From: Hormiphora californensis
Taxonomy: Eukaryota > Ctenophora > Tentaculata > Cydippida > Pleurobrachiidae
Assembly: GCA_020137815.1 (NCBI GenBank)
Contig: CM035352.1
Location: 3,824,385 to 3,888,384, forward strand
Direction: 5' to 3'
DNA: 64,000 nt
Shown here piece by piece: positions 40,301 through 52,690 of this stretch. The notes below the pieces were generated by a model. That model saw only the letters and a program-made list of their open reading frames with translations, made no database searches and was not told the origin of the DNA. The position numbers and the translations under genes were made by a program. Within the stretch, counting starts at the first letter, position 1, and every line of letters begins with the position of its first letter.

Positions 40301-43204
40301 GTAACATGTCCTGGTCTCTTAGTAACACAACCAGTGGTCAGCCAGTGGTGCAGTTTCCAGGAACAGATCCCATCCTCCATCCTGAGTACATTACCAGCCC
40401 TGGTGTCATGGAGGGTGTGAGGGGGTCTAACATCCAGATCAAGTGTGAAACTTTGTTAGAAGATTGGGTTGAGGAACCTGGTTCATATCTAAACTGTTTA
40501 TTCCAGGTAGGCATATTATAGTTATCAATTAGGTGTCATATGAATCATCGGATATATTATCCATTTAATTTACAGTTTAGTTTATACGACATACGTGGAA
40601 CACCCTTTCAATGTTATCACCCTAATCCCCCTTTCCCAGAGCGGTATTTGTTCTTGGATGACTCTCACCTCAGATCCAGGTGTCAGCTACACCATTGGTA
40701 CACCCTCCCTCACCTCCCTTGGCACCCGTCTCCCATCCTCCCTGTATGTGGACTCCATGAGGACCGCTCCTGGGACCTTGAAACTAATCAGCCAGCACTT
40801 TACATCCACTACGGAGGGGTGTTTGGTTCTAGATCTGGCCAGTACAGTTTACCCTACTGATTATCGAGAGGCAAACTTTACTGTTTCATTGTAAGTGTTT
40901 AGCTAACTGTTAACCGGTATCCATGGTTACCATGGTTATCTATCAAATAGTGAGTTAACATTTGGTAACCATGGCTTTTTACCAGATACATGCATCTTCT
41001 CACCCATACATTTTATGTGCCTACATGGCAACTATACTATGTGCCTACATGGCAACTATAACAATTGTACTTATTATCCGCATGACTGCTCTTGAAAGGG
41101 TTCCCATCACTTATTATCAGCTACATATCAGTTGACATCTAGTGATTTAATAATAATCATTCCTAGGTTATAATAAACAACCTCTAATCTTCCAAACCCA
41201 ACCACACAAACCCTCCCTTCCCTTTAGGAAAGATCTATATCAACTAGTACCCCATCCCTACTCCCTCAGGAGAGACCTGTATTCTAACCCCCTCCCTACT
41301 CCCTCAGGAGAGACCTGTATTCTAACCCCCTCCCTCCTCCCTTAGGAGAGACCTGTATTCTAACCCCCCCCCCCCCTCATGAGAGACCTGTATTCTAACC
41401 CCCTCCCCCTCAGGAGAGACCTGTATTCCAAAACTACGGTGTATTCCCTGGAGGAGTGCACCAGCACGGACTGTTATGAACTAACTAGACGACAAGTTAA
41501 GATTGATATACCAATCGGAGATAGTATGCAGGTAATTTTAGAATTTAGATTATAACCCAATGCTCTTCACTTACTCTGTAATTATCCCGTATAGACTCAT
41601 GCGTAGGATTTCCGACAGGGGATTCATGCCCATGGCAACCAGGAACCGACCGAATCAGGAAATACTGGTCCCTGATTGGCTGATAACCAGTCATGTAACC
41701 TAAATAACGAGTTCTGATTGGTTGTTTACTTGTTTCGGTCGGTTCCTGATGGCAACAGTGAACAGCTCTCTAATATCAAATATTTCCCACGTTTTATAGG
41801 TGTTGCTAGAGTGGAGGTTCGGGCTAAACGAGCAGTACAGTGGTACTATTGCTCTCTTTGAATCTGCATATGTTGCTGATACTACCTGTGAGATGTTTGA
41901 TGATAATTTCTTTGATGCCTGTGACATGTTCTGGCCCTGTGATCATGGGACATGTACACCAAAAGGTATTATATACTGTGCAGAATTGATTGAGTATTGG
42001 GGTTACTTTGGCCACATTGATGCCTGAGTGAGATCGAGGTCGCGCAGCGAGAATAGGTTGCAATGGAGCCAACGGGTTACTCAACAAGTAAGGGGTTACT
42101 CAACAAGTCTAAATTATTAGGACCTAATCATATTGGCATAATATAAAAAATCGAGACAGAAAATAATAGTTGTCCAAATCCACACTAAATGGATAATAAT
42201 TAATAATTGACCCCTTCTTGTATAATTATAGGTGTTCGAGGGTTTGAGTGTCAGTGTGACCCTGGTTACCATGGTGAACGATGCGGTAACACCACGGTGA
42301 CATGTGACGGTGATCACGTGATTGGTAATATGACAGGAGTTGAAAGGGTGGAGGTATTGCCAGGATACTGGACAGAAGAATTGCTGGTTACTTGTGGGGA
42401 GGGATACACCACTAATCAGAGTCAGATCAGGTAACCGTGTAACGGCAAAATCACAAAATTTATCTCTACCAATTATATCTCGCTATTGTATATCCAGTGT
42501 CCTGCATTTCACAATGATTTCGTGTGGTGTAATAATTATTAATTAAATATTTTACCAGGTGCCCAGTGGATCTGGAGGAGAACACCACCAGCATCTGTGT
42601 TCCAGTCCAGTGCCCTCCATTTCCTGTCTCTAATTCCAACATCACCCAACTAAACTCTACACACATTATCTCCACTTGTATCCCCGGGTTTCTTCCTACC
42701 CAGCCTCAAACCTACTCTTGCCACCTAGGATCATGGCTACCTCCCCCTATAATTACCTGCACCCCAGACTGCTCCTTCATAAACACAACTATTGAAGTGG
42801 GTGGTAGGAAGACTATGACCAACATGGGTGTGAGGGTATGTCATCATCATCTTACTGAATCCCCCTCCTCCTACACAAACTGTTCTGAGGTTTCCCGTTC
42901 CGTTCGTATTGGCGAATCAGTAAGAATGAGTGATCTTGGTGGTGTGGTGGTACGCCCACAACTTCAGAAACTCTGTATTAGATATCATGATAACAACAGC
43001 AGTACTGCAACAGACAGTTGTATAGAGAGATGTACAGACGATATCTACCTAAGAATAGAGACAGGTGATGGTTTGATGATTGAGGTATTACGTGACGTAT
43101 CTGATGCTGACAGTTTTATCGTGAGTCACACTGCTCCTTCATCAAACATTTCATCTTATATTTTATTGATATCACTTCTTATTGCCCTGTTTGTAAAGAG
43201 ATGA
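37322..43204 (+). CDS. Cell-surface protein: LDLa, EGF and sushi-like modules
   Basis: Exons: 37322-37462, 37714-37839, 39472-39653, 39987-40081, 40214-40506, 40576-40890, 41414-41531, 41800-41965, 42232-42430, 42559-43204. The chosen Met gives a signal peptide (MFVMLRARIYLLTLILG). Domains in order: an LDL-receptor class A module (FHCDDHG..TCDGIQQCLDGTDELGC); a module with NRPVYKAAPG..WHLGQLDGG and, after it, YKHNRPVYSS; a Cys-poor beta-rich stretch; an EGF-like module (CDHGTC..FECQCDPGYHGERC); two sushi/CCP-like Cys clusters; and a hydrophobic tail (YILLISLLIALF) ending VKR, either a transmembrane helix or a GPI signal. Many N-x-S/T sites fit an extracellular role. All phases agree except inside exon 40576-40890, where the frame changes; removal of a 43-nt intron (40636-40678 region) or a one-base indel would repair it. 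With that, about 745 residues. Confidence 0.8.
37602..37665. repeat. Hairpin in surface-protein intron 1
   Basis: TTCATCTCCATCACTTCA and TGAAGTGATGGAG..GGAGATGAA are inverted with a short CGA loop and a small bulge. Confidence 0.75.
38494..39461 (-). CDS. Secreted protein nested antisense in an intron (partial)
   Basis: Two exons, 39026-39461 and 38494-38715, join in phase 1 by GT..AG borders. The first codes for a clean signal peptide (MLLLFVLIVAAAARG), then a tandem AARGVRS duplication, and a domain with GVYRKIEETKCGASFYWEK, HFLVLVDRQGIYKWELVDGG and VELRWDPK, which looks like the small PVYK/VYRK-type beta module also seen in the host gene. The second adds Cys pairs (ICRFCRFD, CKGEAVQVTCEDW) and ends in a run of Glu before a donor; the 3' end is not found. 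A possible terminal exon near 38215-38275 (AVIVRLLY..) is weak. The gene lies wholly inside the host intron 37840-39471, and its start codon is 10 bases from the next host exon, so the 5' leader must overlap that exon antisense. An 81-bp MITE lies in its intron. Confidence 0.65.
38921..39001. mobile_element. 81-bp hAT-type MITE (8-bp TSD)
   Basis: Same ends as the copy at 20897, with perfect 8-bp duplications GACACACA (38913-38920, 39002-39009). It lies in the intron of the nested antisense gene. Confidence 0.85.
39837..39932. repeat. Hairpin between surface-protein exons
   Basis: TGAGCTGGAAATTACAGACA at 39839 and its inverse ending near 39932 enclose about 50 bp. Confidence 0.8.
41222..41430. 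repeat. Minisatellite holding a splice acceptor and exon start
   Basis: CTCAGGAGAGACCTGTATTC then TAACCCCCTCCC repeats four to five times (from 41266, 41302, 41341, 41379); the last unit is the real acceptor (41411-41413) and first 16 bases of exon 41414-41531. Confidence 0.9.
41640..41751. mobile_element. Short CCAAT-bearing MITE, copy 2
   Basis: Reverse-complement copy of the element at 152, with ends AGGAACCGACCGAATCAGG and CGGTCGGTTCCTGAT. It lies in the intron before the EGF exon of the surface-protein gene. Confidence 0.75.
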
Positions 43205-43443
43205 AAGTACACAAGTTGATCCCCGCGTGTTATGATCCAAGATGTGTAGCCAGTGAGGTGAGTGGGTGACAGATTTAACTTAATTCCAGACTCTCCCCAT
43301 CTACAGACTACACCCTCTCGAATAATATTATATCCCTGATTCACGAGAACACTGCTGCACGCGACTGATTAGTTGCAGTACACGCGATTCACATTCGTTC
43401 AGATTAGAGGGTTAAAATCTGAAAATACTTTGTAATCGCAAGA

Positions 43444-43530
43444 ATTAGGGAAATAAACTATCTGAGCGCACTGAGAATCAAATCGGGCACTGAGAATCAA
43501 ATTGGGGTCTGGCACCTCCAGACAGACAAA
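43444..43530. mobile_element. Degenerate relative of the hAT-type MITE
   Basis: CTGAGCGCACTGAGAATCAA is repeated and followed by GGGGTCTGGCACCTCCAGACAG, resembling the right half of the 57/81-bp MITE. No clear duplication. Confidence 0.4.
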
Positions 43531-43875
43531 TGCCCGATCAAAGAGTGTATAGTATTAACTATTTAGAACTGTGTGTATATATATAATATTTTTACAGAGT
43601 ATATCATGGTTAGGAGAACAATAAAGACTAGCGATATATTTTGTTACAAATTGGCTGGGGCTATAAAATATACCAACAATTCAATATACCACTTTAATAT
43701 AATTAATAGACCTTTCATATCCTGGTTTTCTGCGACTGTCTGTGTGAAACAACCAGGACTTTTTTATACGCGAAGCTGAGTTTTCTTCATATATTCTGTG
43801 TTTCATGTCAGTATGTTTCATTTTACATTTCGCCAACAATGAAATAATTCCTAGTCCTATATCTCCTGTTTTCCT

Positions 43876-46860
43876 TCACTTTATCTCACCCTTGGGCAGA
43901 TACATATCAAACTCTTTAACGTCTATATCTTTGATATCGTTGAGAGAAGACAGGGCGTCGATCACTATTTTGCTCTCTGAACTGGTTACAGGACTGCTTG
44001 AAGCGGTGTTAAAACTGCTCCCCTCGCTCTGAGGGGGCGTTCTGGCGGAGGCCGGAGATCTGCTGCAGGGTCGCTGGATGGTCGGGGACTGTGGGGGTGA
44101 TGTTTTGTAGGCTCCCCCGGGGTACTGCACAGAGGGAGGGGCGGTAGGTGATACGGACTGTGGGGGTGATTTGTATCCAGGAAACGCAGGTATAGGATTC
44201 ACCTGGGAGGGGAGATAAGGAGGGGTTAATATCACTGAAGTCCATGGAGATGTGTGTGTGTGTGTGTGAAGCTGCCTCAGACGACCTTATTGAATATCTG
44301 AATTTGGCAGCTGCATGATCATGAATGTTCTTTTATTAGTTCTTCTATGCTGCATGATAGAATTGAATCCTAACCTGTTAAATTGATTTGATAATTTTAA
44401 AATGACATACCGTTGGTAGTTGGCTCGAGAAGAAACTGATCTTGTGCTCAACCTTCACAGTAGGCTGGTGGACCCCAAACCTCTCTGTAGCCGTGCTGGT
44501 TGTTGGCATATTGAGATAGGGTCGCTTGGGGAATAGGCACATCTGCTCAGATCTGAAGGGATCACTAGGTCGGATATACCCAGCCAGTATGGAGGGCGGG
44601 GTCGTGTAGATGGTCTGATCTCCGCTGAACAACCTGTTCCTGTCTGCAGTTGAGGTGTTGCTAGGGAAGAGCTAATGGGTCCAGTCATACCGGAACTGGC
44701 AGGAGGACCGCTGGTCTGATGTTGAGGAGTGAGGAACCAGGCATTGTACTGCTGTCTGGTGATACACACGCGTTCTGGAGGGAAGGAGGGGGTGTTGGAT
44801 TAGAATTGGAATCGGGGGAAGAGGGGGGTGCTGGGTTAGAATTGGATTTAGTATCGGGGGGAGGGGGTGTTGGGTTAGAATTGGATTTAGTATCGGGGGG
44901 AAGAGGGGGGTGTTGGGTTAGAATTGGATTTAGTATCGGGGGGAAGAGGGGGGTGTTGGGTTAGAATTGGATTTAGTATCGGGGGGAGGGGGTGTTGGGT
45001 TAGAATTGGATTTAGTATCGGGGCCGGGGGGGGGGGGGGGTGGTGGGTGTTAGATGCATATTTTGGAATGAAAGTAATTTACCTGAGTTTCTTGTTGTGA
45101 CAGTAACGCTCTAGTATTGGCAGTAAACTCGTGATTTGGATTGAGAAGGGCTCTCTTGGCCAGACTTTCTATCTCGTGCGGAAGGCGCTCTGTAGGTCTT
45201 TTCAGGTGTTTCCTTTTCTTGGGCCTGTATTTGTATTCAGGGTGCTGTTTCTTGTGAATCATCCTCAATCGCTCTGATTCCTGAAGGGGGGTGAAGTGGT
45301 GAGGTTGCTATAATTACAGGCACGGTTCGTGAGGATTAGAAAAATTAGACAGCAAAATGAAAACTTTTTTTCTAGTGAAGATGTGATTTGTGACAGATCA
45401 CATCTTCACTCGAAAAATGTTTAGTCTAAAACTTTCACTTGGCAAGATATATACCCTGCTAACTTAAATAATGCGCCAGTGGCGAGAAGTCCCACTAGCG
45501 CGCTCTCAGTAAACAGCCAGTCCAGCGGCAGATTATTTCCCACTGGCAGGTTATTTATTTTTAACTCCTACGTAACATTCAAAGTGTGTGTAAATGATCA
45601 GTTCTTACTAAAATACAGAGGGAACACTATGTGCAACACTTACACACTACATTGGAGAGAAAGAAAGGACACATTCCGTCAATTACTCTCTCTTTATCTC
45701 CCCTTTTGTCTCACTATCTCTTTCTCTGTGTTATTTGTGATATGCCCCTTATCAGGCTATTTCTTTCACTCTCTTTCCTTAGCAACTGCTTAGTAACTGT
45801 TACCAAACAGTGTACACTCAATTGTGACGTGTTTTTAACTATTTCTCAGTTCTCTTTGTGTGTTTTGATTAGTGTTCTCTCTCTTGTTGGTGTGTAATAC
45901 TTGAAATAAACAACTAAAGCAGGGTATATAACCCATAAACTCTGACCACTGGCACGTTATAGGTTTAAACCCCTCCGCCTCTCCCTCGGCTCCGCCTCGG
46001 GATCGTCGTCGTGATTTAAACCAGTTTATCCGCCAGCGGCGGATAAACTCCAGCTAACTTCTCCCAGCGGCGCGCTGGGAGAAAGTTATCTGAAATAACG
46101 CGCCAGTGGCCAGAGTTTATGCCTCATATATGATTCGACTGCTTTTCTGAGGTTTTGGTATGCTCCCATACCTTGATGTAAGGGTGTTTATCTGTCTCAC
46201 TAAGCATTCTCCACAGCTTTCCCAGAGTCTTGCTAAGTTCTGCATTGTGTAGATCAGGGTACTGGTCGGCTAGTTTTCTTCGGGCACTCTGAGCCCATAC
46301 CTGGGAGATTAGGGGGGGTTAGATCTACTGTTATAGTTATGAGAGGGGAGCTGCAGCTGGGTTTGATTAGTGGGTTGCTGCGTACCAGGAATCAGAGCTG
46401 CTGAGTAGTGAGTGTAAAATGCACATGGAGTTAAATGATATATGCTAGTCTATACTCAGCTTCCAGAAATGGATTTATAGACAAATTAAGGGGCAGACAG
46501 GGGAGATAATCATATGATGGATAGGTAACTATATCATGATCCGTTGCAGCCGGTGTTCAATTTGTCCCATACGGTCTGATTTAGTCTGAACCAACAACTC
46601 CAACCTTGTCTCTGATCCCTCTCTAGGTATCTCATTCCATCTATAATCTCTCGCCCTCCGTCTCTCCTTCTATATCTCTCTAGTCTCTCCCCCTTCCTAT
46701 CTCTCTTTATCTCTATATCTCACTAGTCTTCTTTCTTTCTATGTATCTCTAGTCTCTGTAGTCTCTATATTCTTTCTATGTATCTCTTTCGTCTATACAT
46801 TTGTACTTTATGATGACTGCAAAACCCACATGTGCATATTTCTCTCTCTATCTCCCTCTA

Positions 46861-46920
<60 letters not shown>

Positions 46921-48558
46921 TTCTCTATCTCTCTCTCTCTATTTTCATCCCTCTCTCTGTTCTCTTTAAACTGGATAACGCGTCAATGGTGCATGTGCAA
47001 GAGACACTCCCCCGCAAAGCTTGCTATTTCACTCTCTCTCTCTCCCCCTCTCATTCTCCCTCATCCATTCTCCCTCAGCCATTCTTAATACCATAAGAAC
47101 TTATGCGACAATGTGAAGCATAGTATGACAATTAAAATGGTTTTGGGTGACACACCCATATCACATGCAAAGTGTAAATCATGGAATTAGACGTCATAAC
47201 TCATAAATGATTGGTTTCTCATTCTAGAAAGTTTGCATGCCAATAAGCCCATAAAGAGTAGACGGAAGGGACATGATTCAGGTATTCATGGCCCATGTAT
47301 AGAACACCTACTGCAGGTCCCTTCTTCTCTACTGCTTTTGGCACGTGTCAATTTTGCCAAGGTGATCGTTCATGTTACCACGAATCCCCCTCTTAACAAA
47401 GGTGCAAATCCCCCTCTCATGATTCTAGAGACATGTCATGCGAGATGCGAATTCTCTGCATTTTAAGTTTTCTCTATTTAGCGTCCTGCCTCCGACGTGC
47501 ACCCTCCCTCACAGCTGTCAAGCAGTATATCCCACCAACACTCTCTTGCGATGCATAGTGACACACGCCGTTACATGTCGCACACGCCTCCCTTACAGAC
47601 AGACAAATACTATAACAGCTCCCCCTCCCTTCCTTGAGAAGATCAATATCAGAACCACCAAACTAATCCACTATTATAATATAGATAACCCCGGCTAGTA
47701 GAGGGATGAAATCTGATATACCACCCTGTCAGGGTGGTATATCAATACGATATCCACGAGGAACGGAGTGACGAGGGGAATATCGTGTGATAATCCCCGT
47801 AGGGGATTATCAAATTTCATCACTTTACTAGCCGTGGTTATTTATTATAAAACGACCCCGGGAATTATGAAAGGTGTGAAAACAGAGGGAGGGAATTATT
47901 TGATATACCACTGCAGTAGACTGCGGGAAATATCAGCAGGGGGGGTGGTTTATAGCACGCCTACTAGGGGAAGTAGAATATATCTTTAGAAGCCGTTTAG
48001 AACACATGTTGTGCTTGTGGGAGACTGGTTGCGGTTTGCTGATAGACAGGGCCAGGGTGACAAGATATCGTACTCGGCTCTGTGGTCAGTGGGTGACAAG
48101 ATATCGTCCTAGGTTCTGCGGTCAGGGGGCCCCATTAACACTCTGCTGACCACACTGTCAACCCCACCCAGCTGGTACAAGCAAAGTTTGAAATCAAGTA
48201 GAGTTTAGAACGGGGCTTGAGTGGCCGGGTCAACACCAAAAAACCAACAGTGTAAGCATGGAAATACCACGAGAAAGCGACTGGAAAGTGGACTCACGAT
48301 CATGACACATCGCTGATAATATCTCAACAAAAATAATATGTGATATGCATGTTGACCGGAATTTCCAGACCTCCGTTTGGACTTTGGATTTTCTGGTCGA
48401 TCTGGTCGGACCATGGCTACTTTTTGTCAAGCCATTCCACCCTCAGCCCCCGCACGTGATGATATGCACCATGCACTGTCAGTTGTTTTTATTTGACTAC
48501 TAAAGTACCAGTATCACAAAATAATAATTGCACCTCCCACGCGTCTACTAATAGTAAT

Positions 48559-48655
<97 letters not shown>

Positions 48656-49747
48656 GGGGAAGGCTGTCTACTCGCGGCGTAGAACACATAACTGCCCGCA
48701 TGCTTGTTTTTCAACAACACATATACTCCCCCACACAAGAAATGATGCGGGGGAGGAGTACAGCTGCAACACCCAGCTCCTAAACTGCATCTTTAGACTA
48801 CTCCTGGAAAGTGCTTGTGCATCTTCAGACTATAACTGAACCCAGCTACACCCTCACCTCTCGTACCTATAAAGGTATAAAACCATCTACTGGTTCTGGT
48901 ATCCCAATCCGATACACCGATACACCGCCGATACACCGCCCGAGATCTCTGGAGATATGGCCGCGTCTACGGAGGGGCACACCTAAAGTACCTAGACAAA
49001 TAGTCGGCAGTAAATTCCATTACCAGTCGCCATACCAAGGTCCTTGTGCGGCCATAGAGGCGAGAGATCATCAGAGAGAGGGAAGAACAGGATAGAGAGA
49101 AATTGAGTGTTGGGAAAGTGAGCTGAGAGGACTTTTAATCTGTCATACAGCTTCCGCCGGATCGCGCCTCTACGGAGGCGGCGCCCAGAGTAGAGCTGCA
49201 GATGCGCAGTATACTGTCGAGTCTCGTTCGGCCTCAGTCTGATCGACGCATATAGCATCAGTCTGGCGATCCAGCATAGACTCTCGTCTTCCTATATATC
49301 GCTTAGCTCTCTATCTCTGTTCACATCTATCGTGTCTGCTATCTCTCTCTCTCTCTCTCTATTCTCTCGCTATCTAACTCTCTCCTCTACTGCTATTCAG
49401 TCTCAGTCCATGTGGTCCCCCACCCAGTGATATTCGTCTAACCAAACTCCTTTCCGTCCATTCCCTAGTCCCCTCAGTCCCCTAGCTACCCGGCAGTCCC
49501 CGGTAGTGCAAACGCATGCGTTAGTTGCATCTGATACATCGGGTTCCCCCCCATCCATAGCTCCCTAGTCCCCCAGATCCCTAGTCGCCTACTGCACACC
49601 TAACATAGCTCGACTTGGAAAGAATCGTGGTATGTGCTGATTTTGACACGGCGGCATGGTGTCGTGTTTATCTAGCTAACTCCTAGTTATTGGAACACTA
49701 GAAGGGAATACATGGATTTTGGTATTGCATGTTTACCTTTTACACCA

Positions 49748-49841
<94 letters not shown>

Positions 49842-50199
49842 CTCCCGGAAATCAGTCGTGAACCACACCTTTTGAACCCAATACAAGATCATGGCTGTCC
49901 CACTTTTTCCTAATGACGTGTCATTCTCGGCGACAAGTCTACCCAAACCGGGAGAATTCGAATTGGAAAATCCATAAAATCCCAGGCAACCTGTAGATCT
50001 AGGTGTATTTTACTACACAACTTATTTCGGGGAAGATGCAATCTGATATAATAATAGTGTTCAAGAGTTGTTCAAGTGGTGTTCAATATTTCAAAACACA
50101 TAATATCGTCATATCATCAGCGGTATTTTGGAATCAAGTGTTTGTAATGGGATAGATTACCCACTCAGAGGAAATATGGGGGAGACTGACTGAGTCTGA

Positions 50200-50275
<76 letters not shown>

Positions 50276-52529
50276 AAAAATAGAGAAATGGGAAGAGAAT
50301 GGGAAGAGAAATAACTAAAATTAAGTAGTAGAGAAATAACTAAAATTAAGTAGTAAATTATACTTCATCCAATTGGTCACCTGCCGCAACCACCACAAAA
50401 ACATATCAGTTTAGATCAGAATTTTGCAGCCCTTGATGATCTAGGGCAATAATTGGCGTTTCAATTTGTCAACTCCTCGTTCGGTTATGACCTAATATTA
50501 CTTAACATACACGATCAATAATTCTCACCATTTGCATTCCACCTATCATTATATTTTATGGCCTCAACACGATCTGTAATTAAATAGAAAAGGTCTAACA
50601 ACGCCCTATCTAACTCATTAGCCCGTGGTCTGACTCTGCAGGTACGTCTGCTAGTGATGACTGAGTCTGACCTTTCAAGGTCTAATTGTCCTACTGACCT
50701 TGCCGGAGCTGTTGGACTAGACCTTGCAATTTCAGACCCTATGTGCAGTGCATCCCTTGGACCTGTCTGCCATTTGAGCTGGTCTGGCGGACTGGTTACT
50801 AACCAGTGGTTAGACTATAAGTCAGACCCAGTCAGACCCCATGTACTAGCTGCATTATTATATCACTGTCTACTTTTAGTATATCGGTCAGACTGAGAAA
50901 AATTGATTTATTTTAACTAAGTTAGGGTTTTGTGTTCATATGACCTCTGCAATAGATTGAATTTTATGGAATTGTTACCCATTCTATCCTCCCCCCTCCG
51001 AACTCCCTAGATCGCGTTAGTTTAATTGGAAACCAGGGGAGGTTCATTTTTATTTCATATAGCGGTCGATGAAAAAACAAGATTAGGCCAATATATGTTC
51101 CACTATATAATATGGTGCTGGTGCAGTGGGACCCAGGCGTAATAGCTGGGCACGAATTAATTGGATTTTAAAACCACCCGACCGGTCAACATGATTCTGT
51201 ACAGTCGGACCCCGAATTATTATGATTCCAAGTTATCTGGAAGGTTTGATTTTATTGAAACACTTTTTACCGGATTATTTGCACAGATCATCCTAAAGAT
51301 CACATGACAGACCGAGTTGACCAATCGGAAGGCCCCGCTGCACAGATCAACCAATCAAAACTGCGCCAGATCATTAGTTGCTATAGGCTCCAAGAAAACT
51401 GGCACGACTTGCAGATTCAGGGGTTTAAGTGAGATCTGATTAGTGAAATCTACGGCTCACAGGTAAAATATGGCTAGTACTGCAGGCTAGTGCTCAGCTA
51501 GTGCTTGACCTGGTTCAGGACCATCAATGATTAATGGTTTTCTTTGTAAGAAAAGACAAGCCTCATCCTGAGATATATTGTATAAAAAAGACCGTCAAAT
51601 ATAACCCGAACAAAATATGTGCAGTAAAAAACCTACTACAGAATAGAACAAAGCTGGAATACAGAGAGAGATAATATCTAACAAGTCTGACCCGGGAAAT
51701 ATGATCTATAGCAGTCTATGTAATGACGCGGCCGTGTATAGATAGATCATATCTTCTGCACAAAATAGACACCTGCAGGAGTCTCGCCTGATTTAATAAT
51801 TCTACTGCTGTCTCTCTTATTATACCATGATCACCCAGCCAACTTTTTCAGTCTCATGAATATCATATGACATCAGATTCTATATATCTTCCCCAAATTA
51901 TCTTTCGAACAACCAGTGTTTTAACTGATAGTATCAGTAAAATCAGTGATAGTATCAGTGATACAAGTACGGGTTTTATTGCTCTGCTCCAAACTTGTAT
52001 TTTGGTAATCTGTTGCATAACTGTTGCATCTTAATCTAAAAATATATTCCTACTGCTGCATTAGTTCTTAGGAACTCTCTTTTGCGCGAATAACTATTTA
52101 ACTATTTAGACTATTTAATTATTCAGACTGTCACATGCGACTCCATGAGGCCCTTATGAACAAAAAGAAAGTATGAACAATTAAACTATTTAACTAATGC
52201 ATTATAAGCTGAAATAACACTCCAAGCATAAAGAAAAATCAAATTCAGAAAAGGGATCATTATTGTAAGAGATTGGGTAATAATCACAATTTCAAGCAGC
52301 AGGAAATCAATTAATCATTATTTAAGACATGCAACACAAAAAAACGTACCATAAAAGCATTCATTGGACGTTTGACGTGAGATGAGTCATCAGGAGATGG
52401 GGCCCGCTTCCTCCCATCCGACCCCACGGGACTGCCCGGGTCCTGGGTTGATGATATAGCTGCAGAACGGATAAATTCATCTGATGTTGTGGATTCGGCA
52501 CCACCAAGTGTATACGCTGGACTCGCCAT
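43876..52529 (-). CDS. SoxE: SoxE-like HMG-box transcription factor
   Basis: Exons (minus order): 52350-52529, 46172-46300, 45083-45280, a C-terminal exon or exons at 44411 to about 44774, and 43876-44202. The start [10 protein letters not shown] follows the CCAAT-bearing promoter; an upstream in-frame Met (MQSH) exists. The first three exons join in phase 0 into a complete HMG box: [10 protein letters not shown], then [60 protein letters not shown] and [34 protein letters not shown] is the group E signature. The end [10 protein letters not shown] matches the EFDQYL motif of SoxE/SoxF. Sox proteins bind and bend AACAAT-type DNA sites in the nucleus. Introns cut the box after M and after K, not after LWR as in vertebrate SoxE (from memory). 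Intron 1 is 6 kb. The exon at 44411-44774 changes frame and needs a 47-nt intron (44644-44690) or an indel; its 5' joint is unresolved. Confidence 0.85.
44776..45040. repeat. ~38-bp minisatellite beside a Sox acceptor
   Basis: GTGTTGGGTTAGAATTGGAT then TTAGTATCGGGG, seven units. On the minus strand the array ends in the pyrimidine tract before the acceptor at 44775. Confidence 0.9.
45340..45435. repeat. Hairpin near Sox exon 3
   Basis: GTGAAGATGTGATTTGTGAC and CAGATCACATCTTCAC pair, flanked by weaker inverted A/T-rich DNA. Confidence 0.7.
45450..46133. mobile_element. Hairpin-rich repeat D, copy 2 (inverse)
   Basis: Reverse-complement relative of 7737-8402, from TATATACCCTGCTAACTT to GGCCAGAGTTTATGCCTCATA. 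It occupies most of the second Sox intron and stops about 40 bp from the HMG exon. Confidence 0.7.
46862..46922. repeat. (CT)n microsatellite
   Basis: In Sox intron 1. Confidence 0.95.
47685..47840. repeat. Composite foldback with inner hairpins
   Basis: Outer arms ATAACCCCGGCTAGTA and TACTAGCCGTGGTTAT enclose separate inner hairpins: GATATACCACCCTG/CAGGGTGGTATATC, CGATATCCACGA/..ATATCG and GATAATCCCC/GGGGATTATC. Confidence 0.8.
48564..48656. repeat. (AG)n microsatellite
   Basis: AG run with two GG interruptions, in Sox intron 1. Confidence 0.95.
49750..49838. repeat. (CT)n microsatellite
   Basis: CT run with one CGCTTT interruption, in Sox intron 1. Confidence 0.95.
50202..50274. repeat. 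(AG)n microsatellite
   Basis: Pure AG run, opposite polarity to the one at 49750, in Sox intron 1. Confidence 0.95.
51202..51300. mobile_element. Tigger-like left end only
   Basis: CAGTCGGACCCCGAATTATT follows TA; no matching right end was found, so the length is a guess. In Sox intron 1. Confidence 0.45.
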
Positions 52530-52690
52530 GTGAGATTGCAAAGAGATTGTTGGCAGATATATAGCACAGTGGAGAGTTGGGACACTAGCCGGGGAGCAGC
52601 AGCTCTAGTTGAGAGATCACGCGACCCGTCACGTGACATGCTACGTCACGCGCGCAGTCCACCAATCACAGCGCGACCTGGGAGAGAGGG
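52530..52690 (-). promoter_or_regulatory. Probable Sox promoter
   Basis: Upstream of the Sox start codon (minus strand) lie a CCAAT box (GATTGGTGG inverse at 52650-52660), a CRE-like TGACGTA, an E-box TCACGTGAC and CGCGCG, all within 60 bp. This is a dense cluster of common core-promoter sites, but no transcription start is proven. Confidence 0.5.

Noticed and set aside
42117-42317. Minus-strand frame opposite the EGF exon
   Set aside because: Shadow of the well-supported plus-strand exon 42232-42430.
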